From Lonepinella koalarum (GTDB taxonomy: Bacteria > Pseudomonadota > Gammaproteobacteria > Enterobacterales > Pasteurellaceae): a stretch of DNA of 64,000 bases. Every line of letters begins with the position of its first letter. Position 1 is the first letter of the stretch. The notes under the pieces were generated by a model, which did not search any database, was not told the DNA's origin, and worked only from the letters and a program-made list of their open reading frames with translations. Below are positions 1 to 9,836 of this stretch, piece after piece. Made by a program: the position numbers and the translations under genes. Location of the stretch: contig NZ_SRHX01000001.1 in NCBI RefSeq assembly GCF_004565475.1, positions 62,001 through 126,000 on the forward strand, written 5' to 3'.

Positions 1-11
1 TGAGAATTTAC

Positions 12-39
12 CTTGAAATTAACTATCCAGCCCCCATTT
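12..39 (+). promoter_or_regulatory. sigma-32 heat-shock promoter of hslVU
   Basis: CTTGAAA at 12-18 and CCCCATTT at 32-39 are separated by 13 nt, matching the known sigma-32 consensus (CTTGAAA, 13-15 nt, CCCCATnT). It lies about 30 nt before the hslV start, as expected for this heat-shock operon. Confidence 0.85.
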
Positions 40-70
40 ACTGTTTAAATTTTGATAAAAAGGATTAAAA

Positions 71-592
71 ATGACAACGATAGTATGTGTACGTAAAGAC
101 GGTAAAGTCGCTATTGGTGGTGATGGTCAAGCAACACTTGGAAATTGTGTCGAAAAAGGCACGGTGCGTAAGGTTCGCCGTTTGTATAAAGATAAGGTGG
201 TTACTGGTTTTGCCGGTTCAACGGCAGATGCGTTTATTTTACGGGATTTATTTGAGAAGAAATTAGAATTACATCAAGGGCATTTGGTAAAAAGTGCGGT
301 GGAATTGGCTAAAGAATGGCGAACAGAACGTGCTTTACGCCGTTTGGAAGCGATGATGATTGTAGCCAATGAAAGTGATTTTTTATTGGTGTCAGGTAGT
401 GGCGATGTGATTGAGCCTGAATTTGATGTGTTGGCGATTGGATCGGGTGGTAATTATGCAAAATCCGCAGCATTAGCATTACTTCGTACGAATAGTAATT
501 TGACCGCAGCGGAGATTGTTAAACAGGCCTTAATCATTGCTGGTGATATTGATATTTATACTAATCATAATCACATTATTGAAGAATTATAA
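71..592 (+). CDS. hslV: ATP-dependent protease subunit HslV (ClpQ)
   Basis: HslV is the proteolytic subunit of the two-component cytoplasmic HslUV protease, a double-hexamer peptidase related to proteasome beta subunits. The 173-aa product begins [11 protein letters not shown]; removal of Met exposes the Thr that acts as the N-terminal nucleophile, and the GGDGQ segment and the conserved Lys-Val-Arg-Arg region follow. The length is normal for the family. A purine-rich AAAAAGGA lies 8-9 nt before the ATG. It is followed after 12 nt by hslU and preceded by a sigma-32 promoter, so it is a heat-shock operon. Confidence 0.97.
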   Translation: MTTIVCVRKDGKVAIGGDGQATLGNCVEKGTVRKVRRLYKDKVVTGFAGSTADAFILRDLFEKKLELHQGHLVKSAVELAKEWRTERALRRLEAMMIVANESDFLLVSGSGDVIEPEFDVLAIGSGGNYAKSAALALLRTNSNLTAAEIVKQALIIAGDIDIYTNHNHIIEEL

Positions 593-604
593 GGAATAAA
601 ATTT

Positions 605-1927
605 ATGTCTATGACACCCAGAGAAATTGTTTCAGAATTAGATGCACATATTATTGGACAAAGTGATGCTAAACGCGCTGTGGCGATTGCCTTACGTAAC
701 CGCTGGAGACGGATGCAGTTATCCGAAGAACTACGTCAAGAAGTGACGCCTAAAAATATTTTGATGATTGGACCGACTGGTGTGGGGAAAACTGAAATTG
801 CTCGTCGCTTAGCAAAACTTGCCAACGCCCCATTTATTAAAGTAGAAGCCACTAAATTTACTGAAGTAGGTTATGTGGGAAAGGAAGTGGATTCGATTAT
901 CCGTGATTTAACTGATGTTTCCATGAAATTGGTACGTCAACAAGCGGTGGAAAAAAATCGAATGAAAGCCAAAGATGCGGCTGAAGAGCGAATTTTAGAT
1001 GTGTTATTACCGCCAGCTAAAGATCAGTGGGGCAATGCAGAAGAAAGCAATAATGAAGCTACTCGCCAAGTATTCCGCAAAAAATTGCGTGAAGGGCAAT
1101 TAGATCAGCGCGAGATTGAAATTGATGTATCTCATCCGGTTAGCGTAGAAATCATGACGCCACCGGGTATGGAAGAAATGACATCGCAACTGCAATCCAT
1201 ATTTGAAGGCATGTCACCAAGTAAAACCAAAAAACGCAAAATGAAAATCAAAGATGCGTTAAAAGTAATGATTGATGAAGAAGCAGCCAAGTTGGTGAAT
1301 CCAGAAGATTTAAAACAGCAAGCTGTAGAATCTGTCGAGCAACATGGTATCGTATTTATTGATGAAATTGATAAAATCTGTAAAAAGGGGGAATACAGTG
1401 GCGGTGATGTCTCCCGTGAAGGGGTACAGCGTGACTTGTTACCGATTATTGAGGGTTCAACAGTTAATACTAAACATGGTATGGTAAAAACTGACCATAT
1501 TTTATTTATTTGTTCCGGTGCCTTCCAAGTGGCTCGTCCATCGGATTTACTTCCTGAATTACAAGGTCGTTTGCCGATTCGTGTAGAATTAAGATCACTT
1601 ACTAAAGAAGATTTTGAACGTATTCTCACTGAACCCAATGCATCATTAACACTTCAATATCGTGAATTAATGAAAACCGAAGGGGTAGAAATTGAATTTA
1701 CTCAAGATGGTATCAGCAAAATCGCTGAATCCGCTTTTCGTGTGAATGAAAAAACTGAAAATATTGGCGCAAGACGTTTACATACTGTATTAGAGCGTTT
1801 AATGGATGGTATTTCGTTTGATGCAAGTGAGCGTTCAGGAGAAAAAATTACGATTGATGAAAATTATGTTTCTACCGCATTAAATGATGTGGTAGATAAC
1901 GAAGATTTGAGTCGATTTATTTTATAA
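605..1927 (+). CDS. hslU: ATP-dependent protease ATPase subunit HslU (ClpY)
   Basis: AAA+ unfoldase that feeds substrates into HslV. The 440-aa product has Walker A GPTGVGKT at residues 56-63, Walker B FIDEID around residue 253, and the inserted I domain between them. It ends in LSRFIL, the conserved C-terminal tail that inserts into HslV to activate it. The start at 605 has AAGGA about 9 nt upstream. It is co-transcribed with hslV and closed by a strong hairpin at 1944-1970. Confidence 0.97.
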   Translation: MSMTPREIVSELDAHIIGQSDAKRAVAIALRNRWRRMQLSEELRQEVTPKNILMIGPTGVGKTEIARRLAKLANAPFIKVEATKFTEVGYVGKEVDSIIRDLTDVSMKLVRQQAVEKNRMKAKDAAEERILDVLLPPAKDQWGNAEESNNEATRQVFRKKLREGQLDQREIEIDVSHPVSVEIMTPPGMEEMTSQLQSIFEGMSPSKTKKRKMKIKDALKVMIDEEAAKLVNPEDLKQQAVESVEQHGIVFIDEIDKICKKGEYSGGDVSREGVQRDLLPIIEGSTVNTKHGMVKTDHILFICSGAFQVARPSDLLPELQGRLPIRVELRSLTKEDFERILTEPNASLTLQYRELMKTEGVEIEFTQDGISKIAESAFRVNEKTENIGARRLHTVLERLMDGISFDASERSGEKITIDENYVSTALNDVVDNEDLSRFIL

Positions 1928-1943
1928 TTTATTTTTATATTGA

Positions 1944-1970
1944 GGGCGTTGTTTACAACGCCCTTTTGTT
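1944..1970 (+). terminator. Rho-independent terminator of hslVU
   Basis: Perfect 8-bp stem GGGCGTTG / CAACGCCC with a TTTA loop followed by TTTTGTT, 17 nt after the hslU stop. Confidence 0.85.
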
Positions 1971-2012
1971 ATGTTAAAAATCGCATAACAAAATATAAAA
2001 AGGATAAATACC

Positions 2013-3227
2013 ATGAATAGAACATTAGGAAGTACTTTACTGGTTTCTGGCACAATGATTGGTGCAGGAATGTTAGCCATGCCACTGACGGCAGCCGGTA
2101 TAGGTTTTACCTTTACCTTTGTATTATTAGGTATTTTATGGCTTTTGCTCACTTATAGTGCGTTATTATTTGTCGAAATTTATCAAACTGCTGAGCATGA
2201 TGCGGGTATAGGTACGCTTGCTGCACAATATTTTGGCAAGATTGGTAGAATCATTTCAACGACCATTTTAATGATCTTTCTGTATGCTTTATTAGCCGCT
2301 TATGTGACGGGTGGGGGAAATATTCTTGCATCAACCATTCCACAAATAAGCGATGCAGAAACCACATCTAAAATTTCTATTGTTATTTTCACCGCACTTT
2401 TTGGGGCTTTTATTATTATAGGTACCAAAAGTGTTGATGTGATCAACCGCTTACTCTTTTATATTATGGTGGCGGCGTTAGTTTTTGTATTGATTTTGAT
2501 GTTTCCAAAAATTAGTATGGATAATCTCATGGCAATGCCAATTGATAATGCTTTATTAATTTCTGCCAGTCCGGTATTTTTTACTGCTTTTGGCTTTCAT
2601 GGATCTATTCCAAGTCTAAATGCTTATTTAGGTGGTAACGTTAAAGCGTTACGAATGTCGATTCTTAGCGGATCTTTTATAACGCTGGTTATTTATATTT
2701 TATGGCAACTTTCAACTCATGGCGTATTAAGTCAATCTTTGTTCTTGGATATTTTACAACAAGATCCAACCTTAAATGGTTTGGTAACCGCAACTCGTGA
2801 AATTACCGGAAGTCATGCCATTAGCAGCACTGTAAAAATATTCTCCGCATTGGCATTAATCACCTCTTTCCTTGGGGTCTCTTTAGGTTTGTTTGATTGT
2901 ATAAACGATTTATTAAAACGAACATTTAATCGCTTAGCAGGACGGATGACACTCGGTGTATTGACATTCTTACCACCGATGTTATTTGCATTATTTTACC
3001 CTAAAGGCTTTATTTTAGCACTGAGTTATGCCGGTCAAATGTTTGCTTTTTATGCGGTGGTATTACCTGCTGCATTAGCTTGGCAAGCGCGCCAAAAACA
3101 TCCCAACTTGCCTTATCGAGTAAGTGGTGGAAATGCGTTATTAGTGGTTGTTTCTGTTTTAGGGATTGTGATAGTTTCTATTCCATTTTTAATTCAGGCT
3201 GGATTATTGCCTAAAGTTGTTGGATAA
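2013..3227 (+). CDS. tyrP: Aromatic amino acid permease, TyrP type
   Basis: Inner-membrane proton symporter of the HAAAP (hydroxy/aromatic amino acid permease) family, most like tyrosine-specific TyrP. The 404-aa product starts with MNRTLGSTLLVSGTMIGAG, very close to the E. coli TyrP N-terminus, keeps GAGMLAMPL in the first membrane helix, and shows about eleven hydrophobic segments. AAGGA lies about 8 nt before the start. It stands alone between the hslU terminator and a convergent pseudogene. The substrate (tyrosine rather than tryptophan) is inferred from the N-terminal match. Confidence 0.88.
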   Translation: MNRTLGSTLLVSGTMIGAGMLAMPLTAAGIGFTFTFVLLGILWLLLTYSALLFVEIYQTAEHDAGIGTLAAQYFGKIGRIISTTILMIFLYALLAAYVTGGGNILASTIPQISDAETTSKISIVIFTALFGAFIIIGTKSVDVINRLLFYIMVAALVFVLILMFPKISMDNLMAMPIDNALLISASPVFFTAFGFHGSIPSLNAYLGGNVKALRMSILSGSFITLVIYILWQLSTHGVLSQSLFLDILQQDPTLNGLVTATREITGSHAISSTVKIFSALALITSFLGVSLGLFDCINDLLKRTFNRLAGRMTLGVLTFLPPMLFALFYPKGFILALSYAGQMFAFYAVVLPAALAWQARQKHPNLPYRVSGGNALLVVVSVLGIVIVSIPFLIQAGLLPKVVG

Positions 3228-3262
3228 AAAGAATTAGCGATTAATCTTTAAAGATAACGATG

Positions 3263-3903
3263 TCAATTTTCAAGTAAATATTTAATCAACGCTTTATTTG
3301 GTTGTTCTTGCAATGATGAGTAAGTGTTATAGAAGCATCTTGCACCAAGATAACCGATTAAGGTGTTAACCTTGATGGGAATAAAAGCAGAGCCGTGTTT
3401 ATCGTCTAAATCGGGTTTATTATTTATTTTTATACTATTGAAAATATCAATAATATTATGGCGAATAAATTCGGCTAGATCAGATTTCTTAACGATCAGA
3501 ACATGGTCTGGCATATTGAATTGAAGAATATCTAATTTACTATTGAAAAATAATATAATTAGGGCATCTAAATAGTTATTAATATAGATTTTACTTTTTT
3601 CTTTACTTCACAATGGTATTTTTGTTCAAAATTTTGGTGTAAATGTAATGTGGGATCATATTGATACTTAATATATGTATTTTTTTCAATTCTTGGAAAA
3701 AATGCAGAGATAATATCTAATCTAAAATCCCCATATTTAGCAAAATTTTGTGAATACTGAACATCAATTTTGATACCTTGTTGGGTTTGAATATCTACAG
3801 CAGTTTTATCGATTAGATTATTTATATAGCAAGATATACCACAATCTAGCAAAATGCGATAAGCAAGCTTTTCAGTAAATTCAACTTTTTTATCTGCATA
3901 CAT
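3263..3903 (-). pseudogene. Frameshifted gene of unknown function (213 codons if repaired)
   Basis: Two reading frames on the minus strand belong to one gene. The first (3903-3568, 111 aa) starts MYADKKVEFTEKLAYR. The second (3514-3263, 83 aa from its first Met) can be read back without a stop as far as an A6 tract near 3595-3600, still inside the first frame. Adding one A there joins them into exactly 214 codons including the stop. I do not recognise the family. The segment AVDI...IKIDVQYSQNF...YGDFRLDI has spaced acidic and lysine residues that could suit a PD-(D/E)XK nuclease fold, but this is only a guess. It lies upstream of selB on the same strand. It could be a genuine pseudogene, a slippage switch, or an assembly error in the A tract. 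Confidence 0.65.
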
Positions 3904-3953
3904 AATGCTACTCCTTCAAACAATGAATAAACTAAAAAAGAGGATAGATATTG

Positions 3954-5810
3954 TTAATTAAACAGCTCGCTATCTCGTAAAATATGCACATTTCCCTTAC
4001 GTCTCAATAATCCACAACGGTCAAAATATTCGATCAGTTGGACAGTAAGTTTTCGTCCGAATTGTAATTCATCTCGTAACTGATTGACTGAAATGTCCCC
4101 TTGTTTTTCAATCATTTTTTTTATGATATTGGCATAGGTGAACAAGGTTTCTGTTAGGAAAAAACGGTCTTTTACAATGGGGATTAAATAGCCTAACTTG
4201 CCAGCTTTGTATAAGAAATTTCGCATTTGGTTTTCATCAATGGATAAGGTATTTGCCATATCTCTCACCCACAACGGTTGACCATTTTGTTGCATAAATT
4301 CGCCTAGCACCAATTTCCACAAGGCTTGCTCTTCTGCATTAAACTCAATTTTATGTTCAGGCAGATGCAACCAGCCACGGGTTTGTTGTAATTTTCCCTG
4401 AGCCAATAATTCATCTATAAAATGGTAGATCAATTTTTCGGGCTGATTAAGCGTGGCAATACGGTACAGACGAGCTTTGCCTAAGCCGACTTGATCGGGA
4501 TGTTGTTGATGATAATTGGAAAGTGCGGTCAAAATTTGCTGATTTTTTTCTGCTTGATAATCTTGATTAAAACACCATTGCTGAAAACGTACAGCGTGAT
4601 TTTGTTGCAAAATGGTGGCTAAGTCCGCTTCATTTAACTGTTCAATCCATAACAAATAAGACACTTCAACGGCGGTTTGTTGTAAATATAGTGCAATACG
4701 GTCATTGATATTTTCTGCTTGTTGCAAATTCTGTAAGAATTTTAACCGCACTTCACTGCGTTTATGGCGTTTGGGCGAGTTAATTTCGATGACTTTTGCT
4801 CCAGCAATTAATTGCTTATTATCGCCACTGCGTAAAATTAATTTATCCGCAAAGCTCAAAAATAGCGGTTTATCTAAGATAATTTCTGCTAAGGCTTGTG
4901 TTTGTGGTGGTAACGTTTTTGTTGTGAGCAAAGATAATTTACCAACAGTATGATTAGTCGCATGATAAAGATGTATCGCTTGGTTTTCTGCTAAAGGTAT
5001 TTCTGGATTAAGCTGAACGGTAATGCGATCTGTGGCAAATTGTGCTGGTTGATTAAATAACCAGTCCCCCCGTTGAATTGAGCTACGCTCAATATCAGTA
5101 TGAATATTTAATGCTAACCGTTGTCCTGCCAACCCTTGTTTACTCGGTTGATTTTGGGCATGAATATTTTTCACGCGGACTCTTTCGCCGTTAGATAAAA
5201 ACAGCTCATCATCAATGTTTACCTTACCACTAAATGCTGTACCAGTGACCACTGTACCAGCCCCTTTTACACTAAAAATACGGTCGATAGCGTAGCGGAA
5301 AGGTTTATTGGAGTCAGCTAAATTTGGCAGTGTAGTTAAAAAATCACGTAATTCGGCGATGCCTTGTTGGGTAGTCGCAGATGTGACGAAAATTGGGCTA
5401 TCGGCTAAAGAGGGGTAATTAGCTTTGATTGTGTGTTTAAGTGCATCGATCTGGCTTGAACTCGCTTTATCAGCTTTGGTTAAGACGATCAGAATTTTAT
5501 TGAGTTGCAACTGACGTAAAATGGCTAAATGTTCCACTGTTTGAGCTTGAATCCCGTCATCAATGGCAATAATCAGCATGGCATAATGAATTCCCCCCAA
5601 GCCAGCCAACATATTCGGCAAAAATTTTTCGTGACCGGGAACATCAATAAATCCAAGTGTTTTATCACCTAGGGGCAAATAAGCATAACCCAAATCAATG
5701 GTCATTCCACGTTTTTTTTCTTCGGGTAAATGAGTGGTATTTGTGCCAGTTAATGCCTGCAACAAGGCGGTTTTGCCATGGTCAACGTGACCAGAAGTAA
5801 CAATAATCAT
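3954..5810 (-). CDS. selB: Selenocysteine-specific elongation factor SelB
   Basis: GTPase that delivers Sec-tRNA(Sec) to UGA codons followed by a SECIS hairpin. The 618-aa product begins [17 protein letters not shown]; residues 7-14 are the G1 loop GHVDHGKT, then DVPGHEKF (G3) and TKAD (G4). The C-terminal half is made of winged-helix domains that bind SECIS RNA. The upstream extension to 5870 lies within selA and is rejected; the true ATG overlaps the selA stop as ATGA, indicating translational coupling. E. coli SelB has a similar length (614 aa). Confidence 0.96.
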   Translation of the reverse strand: MIIVTSGHVDHGKTALLQALTGTNTTHLPEEKKRGMTIDLGYAYLPLGDKTLGFIDVPGHEKFLPNMLAGLGGIHYAMLIIAIDDGIQAQTVEHLAILRQLQLNKILIVLTKADKASSSQIDALKHTIKANYPSLADSPIFVTSATTQQGIAELRDFLTTLPNLADSNKPFRYAIDRIFSVKGAGTVVTGTAFSGKVNIDDELFLSNGERVRVKNIHAQNQPSKQGLAGQRLALNIHTDIERSSIQRGDWLFNQPAQFATDRITVQLNPEIPLAENQAIHLYHATNHTVGKLSLLTTKTLPPQTQALAEIILDKPLFLSFADKLILRSGDNKQLIAGAKVIEINSPKRHKRSEVRLKFLQNLQQAENINDRIALYLQQTAVEVSYLLWIEQLNEADLATILQQNHAVRFQQWCFNQDYQAEKNQQILTALSNYHQQHPDQVGLGKARLYRIATLNQPEKLIYHFIDELLAQGKLQQTRGWLHLPEHKIEFNAEEQALWKLVLGEFMQQNGQPLWVRDMANTLSIDENQMRNFLYKAGKLGYLIPIVKDRFFLTETLFTYANIIKKMIEKQGDISVNQLRDELQFGRKLTVQLIEYFDRCGLLRRKGNVHILRDSELFN

Positions 5811-7189
5811 AAGGCTTGTAAACTCTCTAACAGGTGATCGACATTTGCTAATGAACGTATATCCAACCAAATTTTATCTTGTTCCATTCTGGCAATTATT
5901 GGCGTTGGTAGTTGTTTTAGCCGTTGTAAAAGTGCGGTTAATTTTCCGTTAGTTTGGTTTGCTATGGTGACTGCAACCGATGGAATTTTGGCTAACGGTT
6001 GTGAACCACTACCAATTTGTGCATAACTTGCTTCGATTTGCAGGGAAAATTCGGGTAAATGTTGCGATAATTGTTCTTTCACTCGTTCCGCTTTTTCATT
6101 TAATTGTGCTATGGATTGAGTGAGTAAGCGTAAGGTTGGCAAGGTTTCGATTAATTTTTCAGGTTGTAGATACAGGCGTAAGGTGGCTTCTAAGCCAGCT
6201 AGAATCACTTTATCACAACGTAAAACGCGTTTAAGTGGGTGTGCTTGTAATTGATCAATAAGAGATTTCTTACCCACAATAATACCAGCTTGCACACCGC
6301 CGAGCAGTTTGTCCCCAGAAAAAGAAATTAAGTCCACGCCTTGTGCCAATTTTTCCTGTACTGTTGGTTCTTTTGGTAAGCCGTACTGGGTTAAATCAAT
6401 TAATGCTCCAGAGCCAAGATCGCTAATCACAGGAATATTAAATTGCTTACCTAATTCGGTAAGTTTATGTTCTTCAACTGAATGGGTAAAACCACAAATT
6501 TGATAATTACTGTTATGTACTTTCATCAGAAAAGCAGTATTCTCGTTGATTGCGTTTTGATAATCTTTTAAATGCGTACGATTAGTGGTGCCGACTTCTA
6601 CCAGTGTACATCCTGCTTGAGCCATAATATCAGGAATCCGAAATGCACCGCCAATCTCAATCAGTTCTCCACGAGAAATAATCACTTCTTTGCCTTGTGC
6701 AAAGGTGGCAAGCATTAACAATACTGCAGCTGCATTATTATTCACGACACAAGCCGCTTCCGCTCCCGTCAGTTGAGTAAGTAATTCGCTAATATAATGA
6801 TCTCGATGGCTACGTTTTCCTATCTCTAAGTCATATTCCAATGCCACATTACCTGCCATAGCATTTAGAGCAGCCTGTTGGGCGGTTGCAGACCATAATG
6901 CACGCCCTAAATTCGTGTGTAGCACGGTGCCTGTTAGGTTATGCACTGATTTAATTTGTACTTGGTTTTGTTGAATTAATTGATAACGAATTTCGGCAAT
7001 TGTATGGTCAACATCGTTGAAATAATTGGGAAGTTGCTGTGTTTCTTTGATCTGCTCTCGAGCCAGTTGCAAAAGCTGACGAATCATATTGACAACCGCC
7101 GTATGTCCAAATTGATCCACTAGCAATTCACCTTGTGGTGTTTTGAGTAATTTATCTACGGATGGTAATTGTTGAAAAAGTGCGGTCAT
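5807..7189 (-). CDS. selA: L-seryl-tRNA(Sec) selenium transferase SelA
   Basis: PLP enzyme that converts Ser-tRNA(Sec) to Sec-tRNA(Sec) using selenophosphate. The 460-aa length is typical. The PLP lysine is K294 in FSGDKLLGG, and the N-terminal region contains [15 protein letters not shown], a SelA signature. The stop overlaps the selB start by four bases. The tRNA-Sec gene lies 124 nt upstream on the opposite strand, so three of the four bacterial selenocysteine genes are clustered; selD is not in this window. Confidence 0.96.
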   Translation of the reverse strand: MTALFQQLPSVDKLLKTPQGELLVDQFGHTAVVNMIRQLLQLAREQIKETQQLPNYFNDVDHTIAEIRYQLIQQNQVQIKSVHNLTGTVLHTNLGRALWSATAQQAALNAMAGNVALEYDLEIGKRSHRDHYISELLTQLTGAEAACVVNNNAAAVLLMLATFAQGKEVIISRGELIEIGGAFRIPDIMAQAGCTLVEVGTTNRTHLKDYQNAINENTAFLMKVHNSNYQICGFTHSVEEHKLTELGKQFNIPVISDLGSGALIDLTQYGLPKEPTVQEKLAQGVDLISFSGDKLLGGVQAGIIVGKKSLIDQLQAHPLKRVLRCDKVILAGLEATLRLYLQPEKLIETLPTLRLLTQSIAQLNEKAERVKEQLSQHLPEFSLQIEASYAQIGSGSQPLAKIPSVAVTIANQTNGKLTALLQRLKQLPTPIIARMEQDKIWLDIRSLANVDHLLESLQAL

Positions 7190-7313
7190 TTTCTGTCCTG
7201 TTTTTGCAAAGAATTAGCTTATTATACAATAAATCCAGTTTAGACTTGAATAACTAGTGCTTGAATAAAAATAAGAATTACGTTAAAGTTTGCCACAAAT
7301 CTGATAATTTGTT

Positions 7314-7408
7314 GGAAAGTAGGCGTATCCGGTGATGCGGCAGGACTTCAAATCCTGTTAGGGCTGCCAGCAGTCCTGGGTGGGTTCAACTCCCATTACT
7401 TTCCGCCA
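7314..7408 (+). tRNA. selC: tRNA-Sec (anticodon TCA)
   Basis: 95 nt including an encoded CCA. The acceptor GGAAAGTA pairs with TACTTTCC. The anticodon arm CAGGA-CTTCAAA-TCCTG places TCA at 7348-7350, and there is a long variable arm (about 7355-7377) followed by GGTTCAACTCC. The 95-nt length and TCA anticodon are diagnostic for bacterial tRNA(Sec). It is divergent from selAB. Confidence 0.95.
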
Positions 7409-7421
7409 ATCTTGCTATTTG

Positions 7422-7874
7422 CTAATAGTCGCTACTAGAACCGATATAGTCTGCAAATTCTTCCGCATAAAAACCATGTGAAAGCATATAACGCCAGATT
7501 TTTTGTTTGGTTTTCAAATTCAGTTTATTTTGATATTGGGGAAATTTTCGGCTTAAAACGCTTAATGCAATATCTGACCAGTTTATTTCGCTTTGCTCAA
7601 TTACGTTTTGAATAATCTGCGAACTCACCCCTTTTACTTGACGTAATTCTTGTTTAATTCGATTTGCACCATAACCCCGATTGGCTCGAAAATTTAGGTA
7701 ATTTTCGGCAAAACGTTGATCACTTTGCCAATTACGTTGTTGACAATGTGCGAGTGCCTGATCGATATCTTCTTCACTAAAGGCTTTTTGTTGCATTTTG
7801 CAACGAATTTCATATTCGCTGTAATCACGGCGAGCCAGTAGGTTAATCAGATAATTTAGGGCGAGAGATGACAT
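7422..7874 (-). CDS. recX: Recombination regulator RecX
   Basis: Small cytoplasmic protein that binds RecA filaments and limits their activity. The 150-aa product is helical throughout and begins MSSLALNYLINLLARRDYSE, matching the RecX N-terminal repeat (LL..R.YSE.EI..KL). Further RecX-type three-helix repeats follow, for example FAENYLNFRANRGYGANRIK. It lies 72 nt downstream of recA on the same strand, separated by an uptake-signal-like hairpin, so it is probably expressed by read-through from recA. It converges with tRNA-Sec. Confidence 0.9.
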   Translation of the reverse strand: MSSLALNYLINLLARRDYSEYEIRCKMQQKAFSEEDIDQALAHCQQRNWQSDQRFAENYLNFRANRGYGANRIKQELRQVKGVSSQIIQNVIEQSEINWSDIALSVLSRKFPQYQNKLNLKTKQKIWRYMLSHGFYAEEFADYIGSSSDY

Positions 7875-7895
7875 GGAGTATTCCCTACATTGTTG

Positions 7896-7925
7896 AAAAA
7901 AGTGCAGTTAAAAATACCGCACTTT
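7896..7925 (-). terminator. Uptake-signal hairpin between recA and recX
   Basis: AAAAAAGTGCAGT and ACCGCACTTT form an imperfect stem downstream of recA. On the minus strand it is followed by a T-rich stretch. Such an attenuator would lower recX relative to recA. Confidence 0.55.
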
Positions 7926-7946
7926 GAGATATATTGTGTGTAATAC

Positions 7947-9071
7947 CTAGAAATCTATATCATTGACTTCGTCATTGATTTCATCACTTTGATCTTTATC
8001 ACTATCATCCGCTGGCAACAAGGCTTGTTCAGGATTTTCTAATAATGCCTTTTTGATTTTATCTTCTAATTCTGCGGTTGCTTCTGGATTGGCTTCTAAC
8101 CATTTAATCGCATTCGCTTTACCTTGCCCGATTTTTTCACCATTGTAAGCATACCAAGCCCCAGATTTGTTGACTAATTTTTGTTTAACACCAAGTTCAA
8201 TTAATTCACCATTTTTTGAGATACCCGCACCATAAAGAATTTGGAATTCGGCTTGACGGAACGGCGCAGCAAGTTTATTTTTCACTACCTTAACTCGCGT
8301 ATCATTCCCAATAATCTTATCACCCTCTTTCACTGCACCGATACGGCGAATATCTAAACGCACAGATGAATAGAATTTTAGGGCGTTACCGCCAGTGGTG
8401 GTTTCTGGGTTACCAAACATCACACCGATTTTCATCCGAATTTGGTTGATAAACACCACTAAACAGTTAGAGTTTTTAATTTGACCGGTTAATTTACGTA
8501 ACGCTTGTGACATTAAACGAGCTTGCAAACCAACGTGAGAATCGCCCATATCTCCTTCGATTTCAGCTTTTGGGGTTAATGCAGCGACAGAGTCCACAAT
8601 AATCACATCAATCGCCCCTGAACGCACTAAAGCGTCACAGATTTCTAGCGCTTGTTCACCATTATCTGGTTGAGAAATAAACAGTTCTTTGACATCAACC
8701 CCTAATTTTGCTGCATAAATTGGGTCTAAGGCGTGTTCTGCATCAATAAAGGCACAGACTTTGCCTGCTTTTTGTGCTTGTGCGATCACGGAAAGGGTTA
8801 ATGTAGTTTTACCTGATGATTCTGGACCAAAGATTTCAACAATACGTCCCATTGGTAAACCACCAATACCTAATGCTACATCTAAACCGATTGAACCTGT
8901 TGAAATAGATTCTACATCAAGGGTTTGTGAATCGCCTAACTTCATAATCGCCCCTTTGCCGAATTGTTTTTCAATTTGACCGAGAGCGGCTGCTAGTGCT
9001 TTTGCTTTGTCTTCTTGTGAGTTATTTTCTTTTGCGGTTGGTTTTGCTTTCGCTTTGTTATCTTTAGCCAT
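7947..9071 (-). CDS. recA: Recombinase RecA
   Basis: DNA-dependent ATPase for homologous recombination and SOS co-protease activity, also needed for transformation in this naturally competent family. The 374-aa product has Walker A GPESSGKT at residues 82-89, the [20 protein letters not shown]-binding loop region, and an acidic tail ([16 protein letters not shown]...). The N-terminus is Lys/Ala rich. Its promoter contains a LexA operator (9123-9138), so SOS control is expected. Confidence 0.98.
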   Translation of the reverse strand: MAKDNKAKAKPTAKENNSQEDKAKALAAALGQIEKQFGKGAIMKLGDSQTLDVESISTGSIGLDVALGIGGLPMGRIVEIFGPESSGKTTLTLSVIAQAQKAGKVCAFIDAEHALDPIYAAKLGVDVKELFISQPDNGEQALEICDALVRSGAIDVIIVDSVAALTPKAEIEGDMGDSHVGLQARLMSQALRKLTGQIKNSNCLVVFINQIRMKIGVMFGNPETTTGGNALKFYSSVRLDIRRIGAVKEGDKIIGNDTRVKVVKNKLAAPFRQAEFQILYGAGISKNGELIELGVKQKLVNKSGAWYAYNGEKIGQGKANAIKWLEANPEATAELEDKIKKALLENPEQALLPADDSDKDQSDEINDEVNDIDF

Positions 9072-9115
9072 TGTGTGACCCTTTTGGATGTTTGTTAAAC
9101 TGTAAATTTGAGCAT

Positions 9116-9144
9116 ATATTATCTGTTATTAAAAACAGTATCAA
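9116..9144 (-). promoter_or_regulatory. recA promoter with LexA (SOS) operator in the spacer
   Basis: On the minus strand TTGATA (9144-9139) and TAATAT (9121-9116) are 17 nt apart. The spacer carries CTGTTTTTAATAACAG (9138-9123), an exact CTGT-N8-ACAG LexA box. The -35 box overlaps the stop codon of the upstream amidotransferase gene. Confidence 0.92.
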
Positions 9145-9749
9145 GTGTTTTTTTGATCTTTTTCTGAAAAGTATGATCTGGATTCCAAATTTAAGAAATT
9201 TTTGAGTATCCACAGACCATATTCCGACATATAGGATTCTGGGTGAAACTGTACACCAAAAATCGGCAAAGTACGATGTTGGCATGCCATAATAATCTCA
9301 TCATCGCAAGTGGCGGTAATCTCTAATTCCGAGGGGAAATTTTCTGTTGAAACTGCCCAAGAATGATATAAACCAATCTCAAAATGGTTGGGTAAACCTT
9401 GAAATAAAACCGAATTTGATTGCACTTTTAAATGGCTTTTTTGACCATGTCGAACATTGGGTAAATTAAACAATGTCGCCCCAAAAAATTCACAAATTGT
9501 CTGATGACCTAAACACACCCCTAAAATCGTTTTTTGTTGGTAAAAACGTGTTAGCATAGCAACAAGTTGTGGGTAGCTTTTTGGTACGTCAGGACCGGGT
9601 GAAATCAGAATATGACTGTAATCTTCAAGCCTATCAAGGCTTAAATTTTCCACATTTATCACATCGAATTGCACATGCAAACGGCGGATTAAATCCACTA
9701 AATTATAGGTGAAAGAATCGTGATTATTAATAATAGCAAGTTTGGTCAT
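9141..9749 (-). CDS. pabA: Glutamine amidotransferase, PabA/TrpG type
   Basis: Class I glutamine amidotransferase subunit that supplies ammonia to aminodeoxychorismate (or anthranilate) synthase. The 202-aa product starts MTKLAIINNHDSFTYNLVD; the catalytic Cys lies in GVCLGHQTICE and the His/Glu pair in FHPES. The further-upstream Met (9782) is less likely because homologues begin at MTKL. The pabB-like gene begins 87 nt away on the opposite strand, which favours a folate (PabA) role over tryptophan. Its end overlaps the recA promoter. Confidence 0.85.
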   Translation of the reverse strand: MTKLAIINNHDSFTYNLVDLIRRLHVQFDVINVENLSLDRLEDYSHILISPGPDVPKSYPQLVAMLTRFYQQKTILGVCLGHQTICEFFGATLFNLPNVRHGQKSHLKVQSNSVLFQGLPNHFEIGLYHSWAVSTENFPSELEITATCDDEIIMACQHRTLPIFGVQFHPESYMSEYGLWILKNFLNLESRSYFSEKDQKNT

Positions 9750-9836
9750 GGTCTTTTGAGTAGAAAAATAAACGCTTGCCATTATAAATGATTAGGCTAA
9801 ACTTGAGCATATTTTGTTTGATTTATTTACTCTTTT

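Noticed and set aside
1132-1638. A 168-aa open frame on the minus strand inside hslU
   Set aside because: It is a shadow of hslU, with low-complexity Ser/Ile-rich translation and no ribosome site.
5811-5870. N-terminal extension of SelB by 20 residues
   Set aside because: The extension lies within selA and homologues begin at [14 protein letters not shown]; the ATGA overlap fixes the start.
7314-7408. An odd, long tRNA-like sequence that might be a pseudo-tRNA
   Set aside because: The 95-nt length, long variable arm, TCA anticodon and encoded CCA are exactly those of tRNA-Sec.
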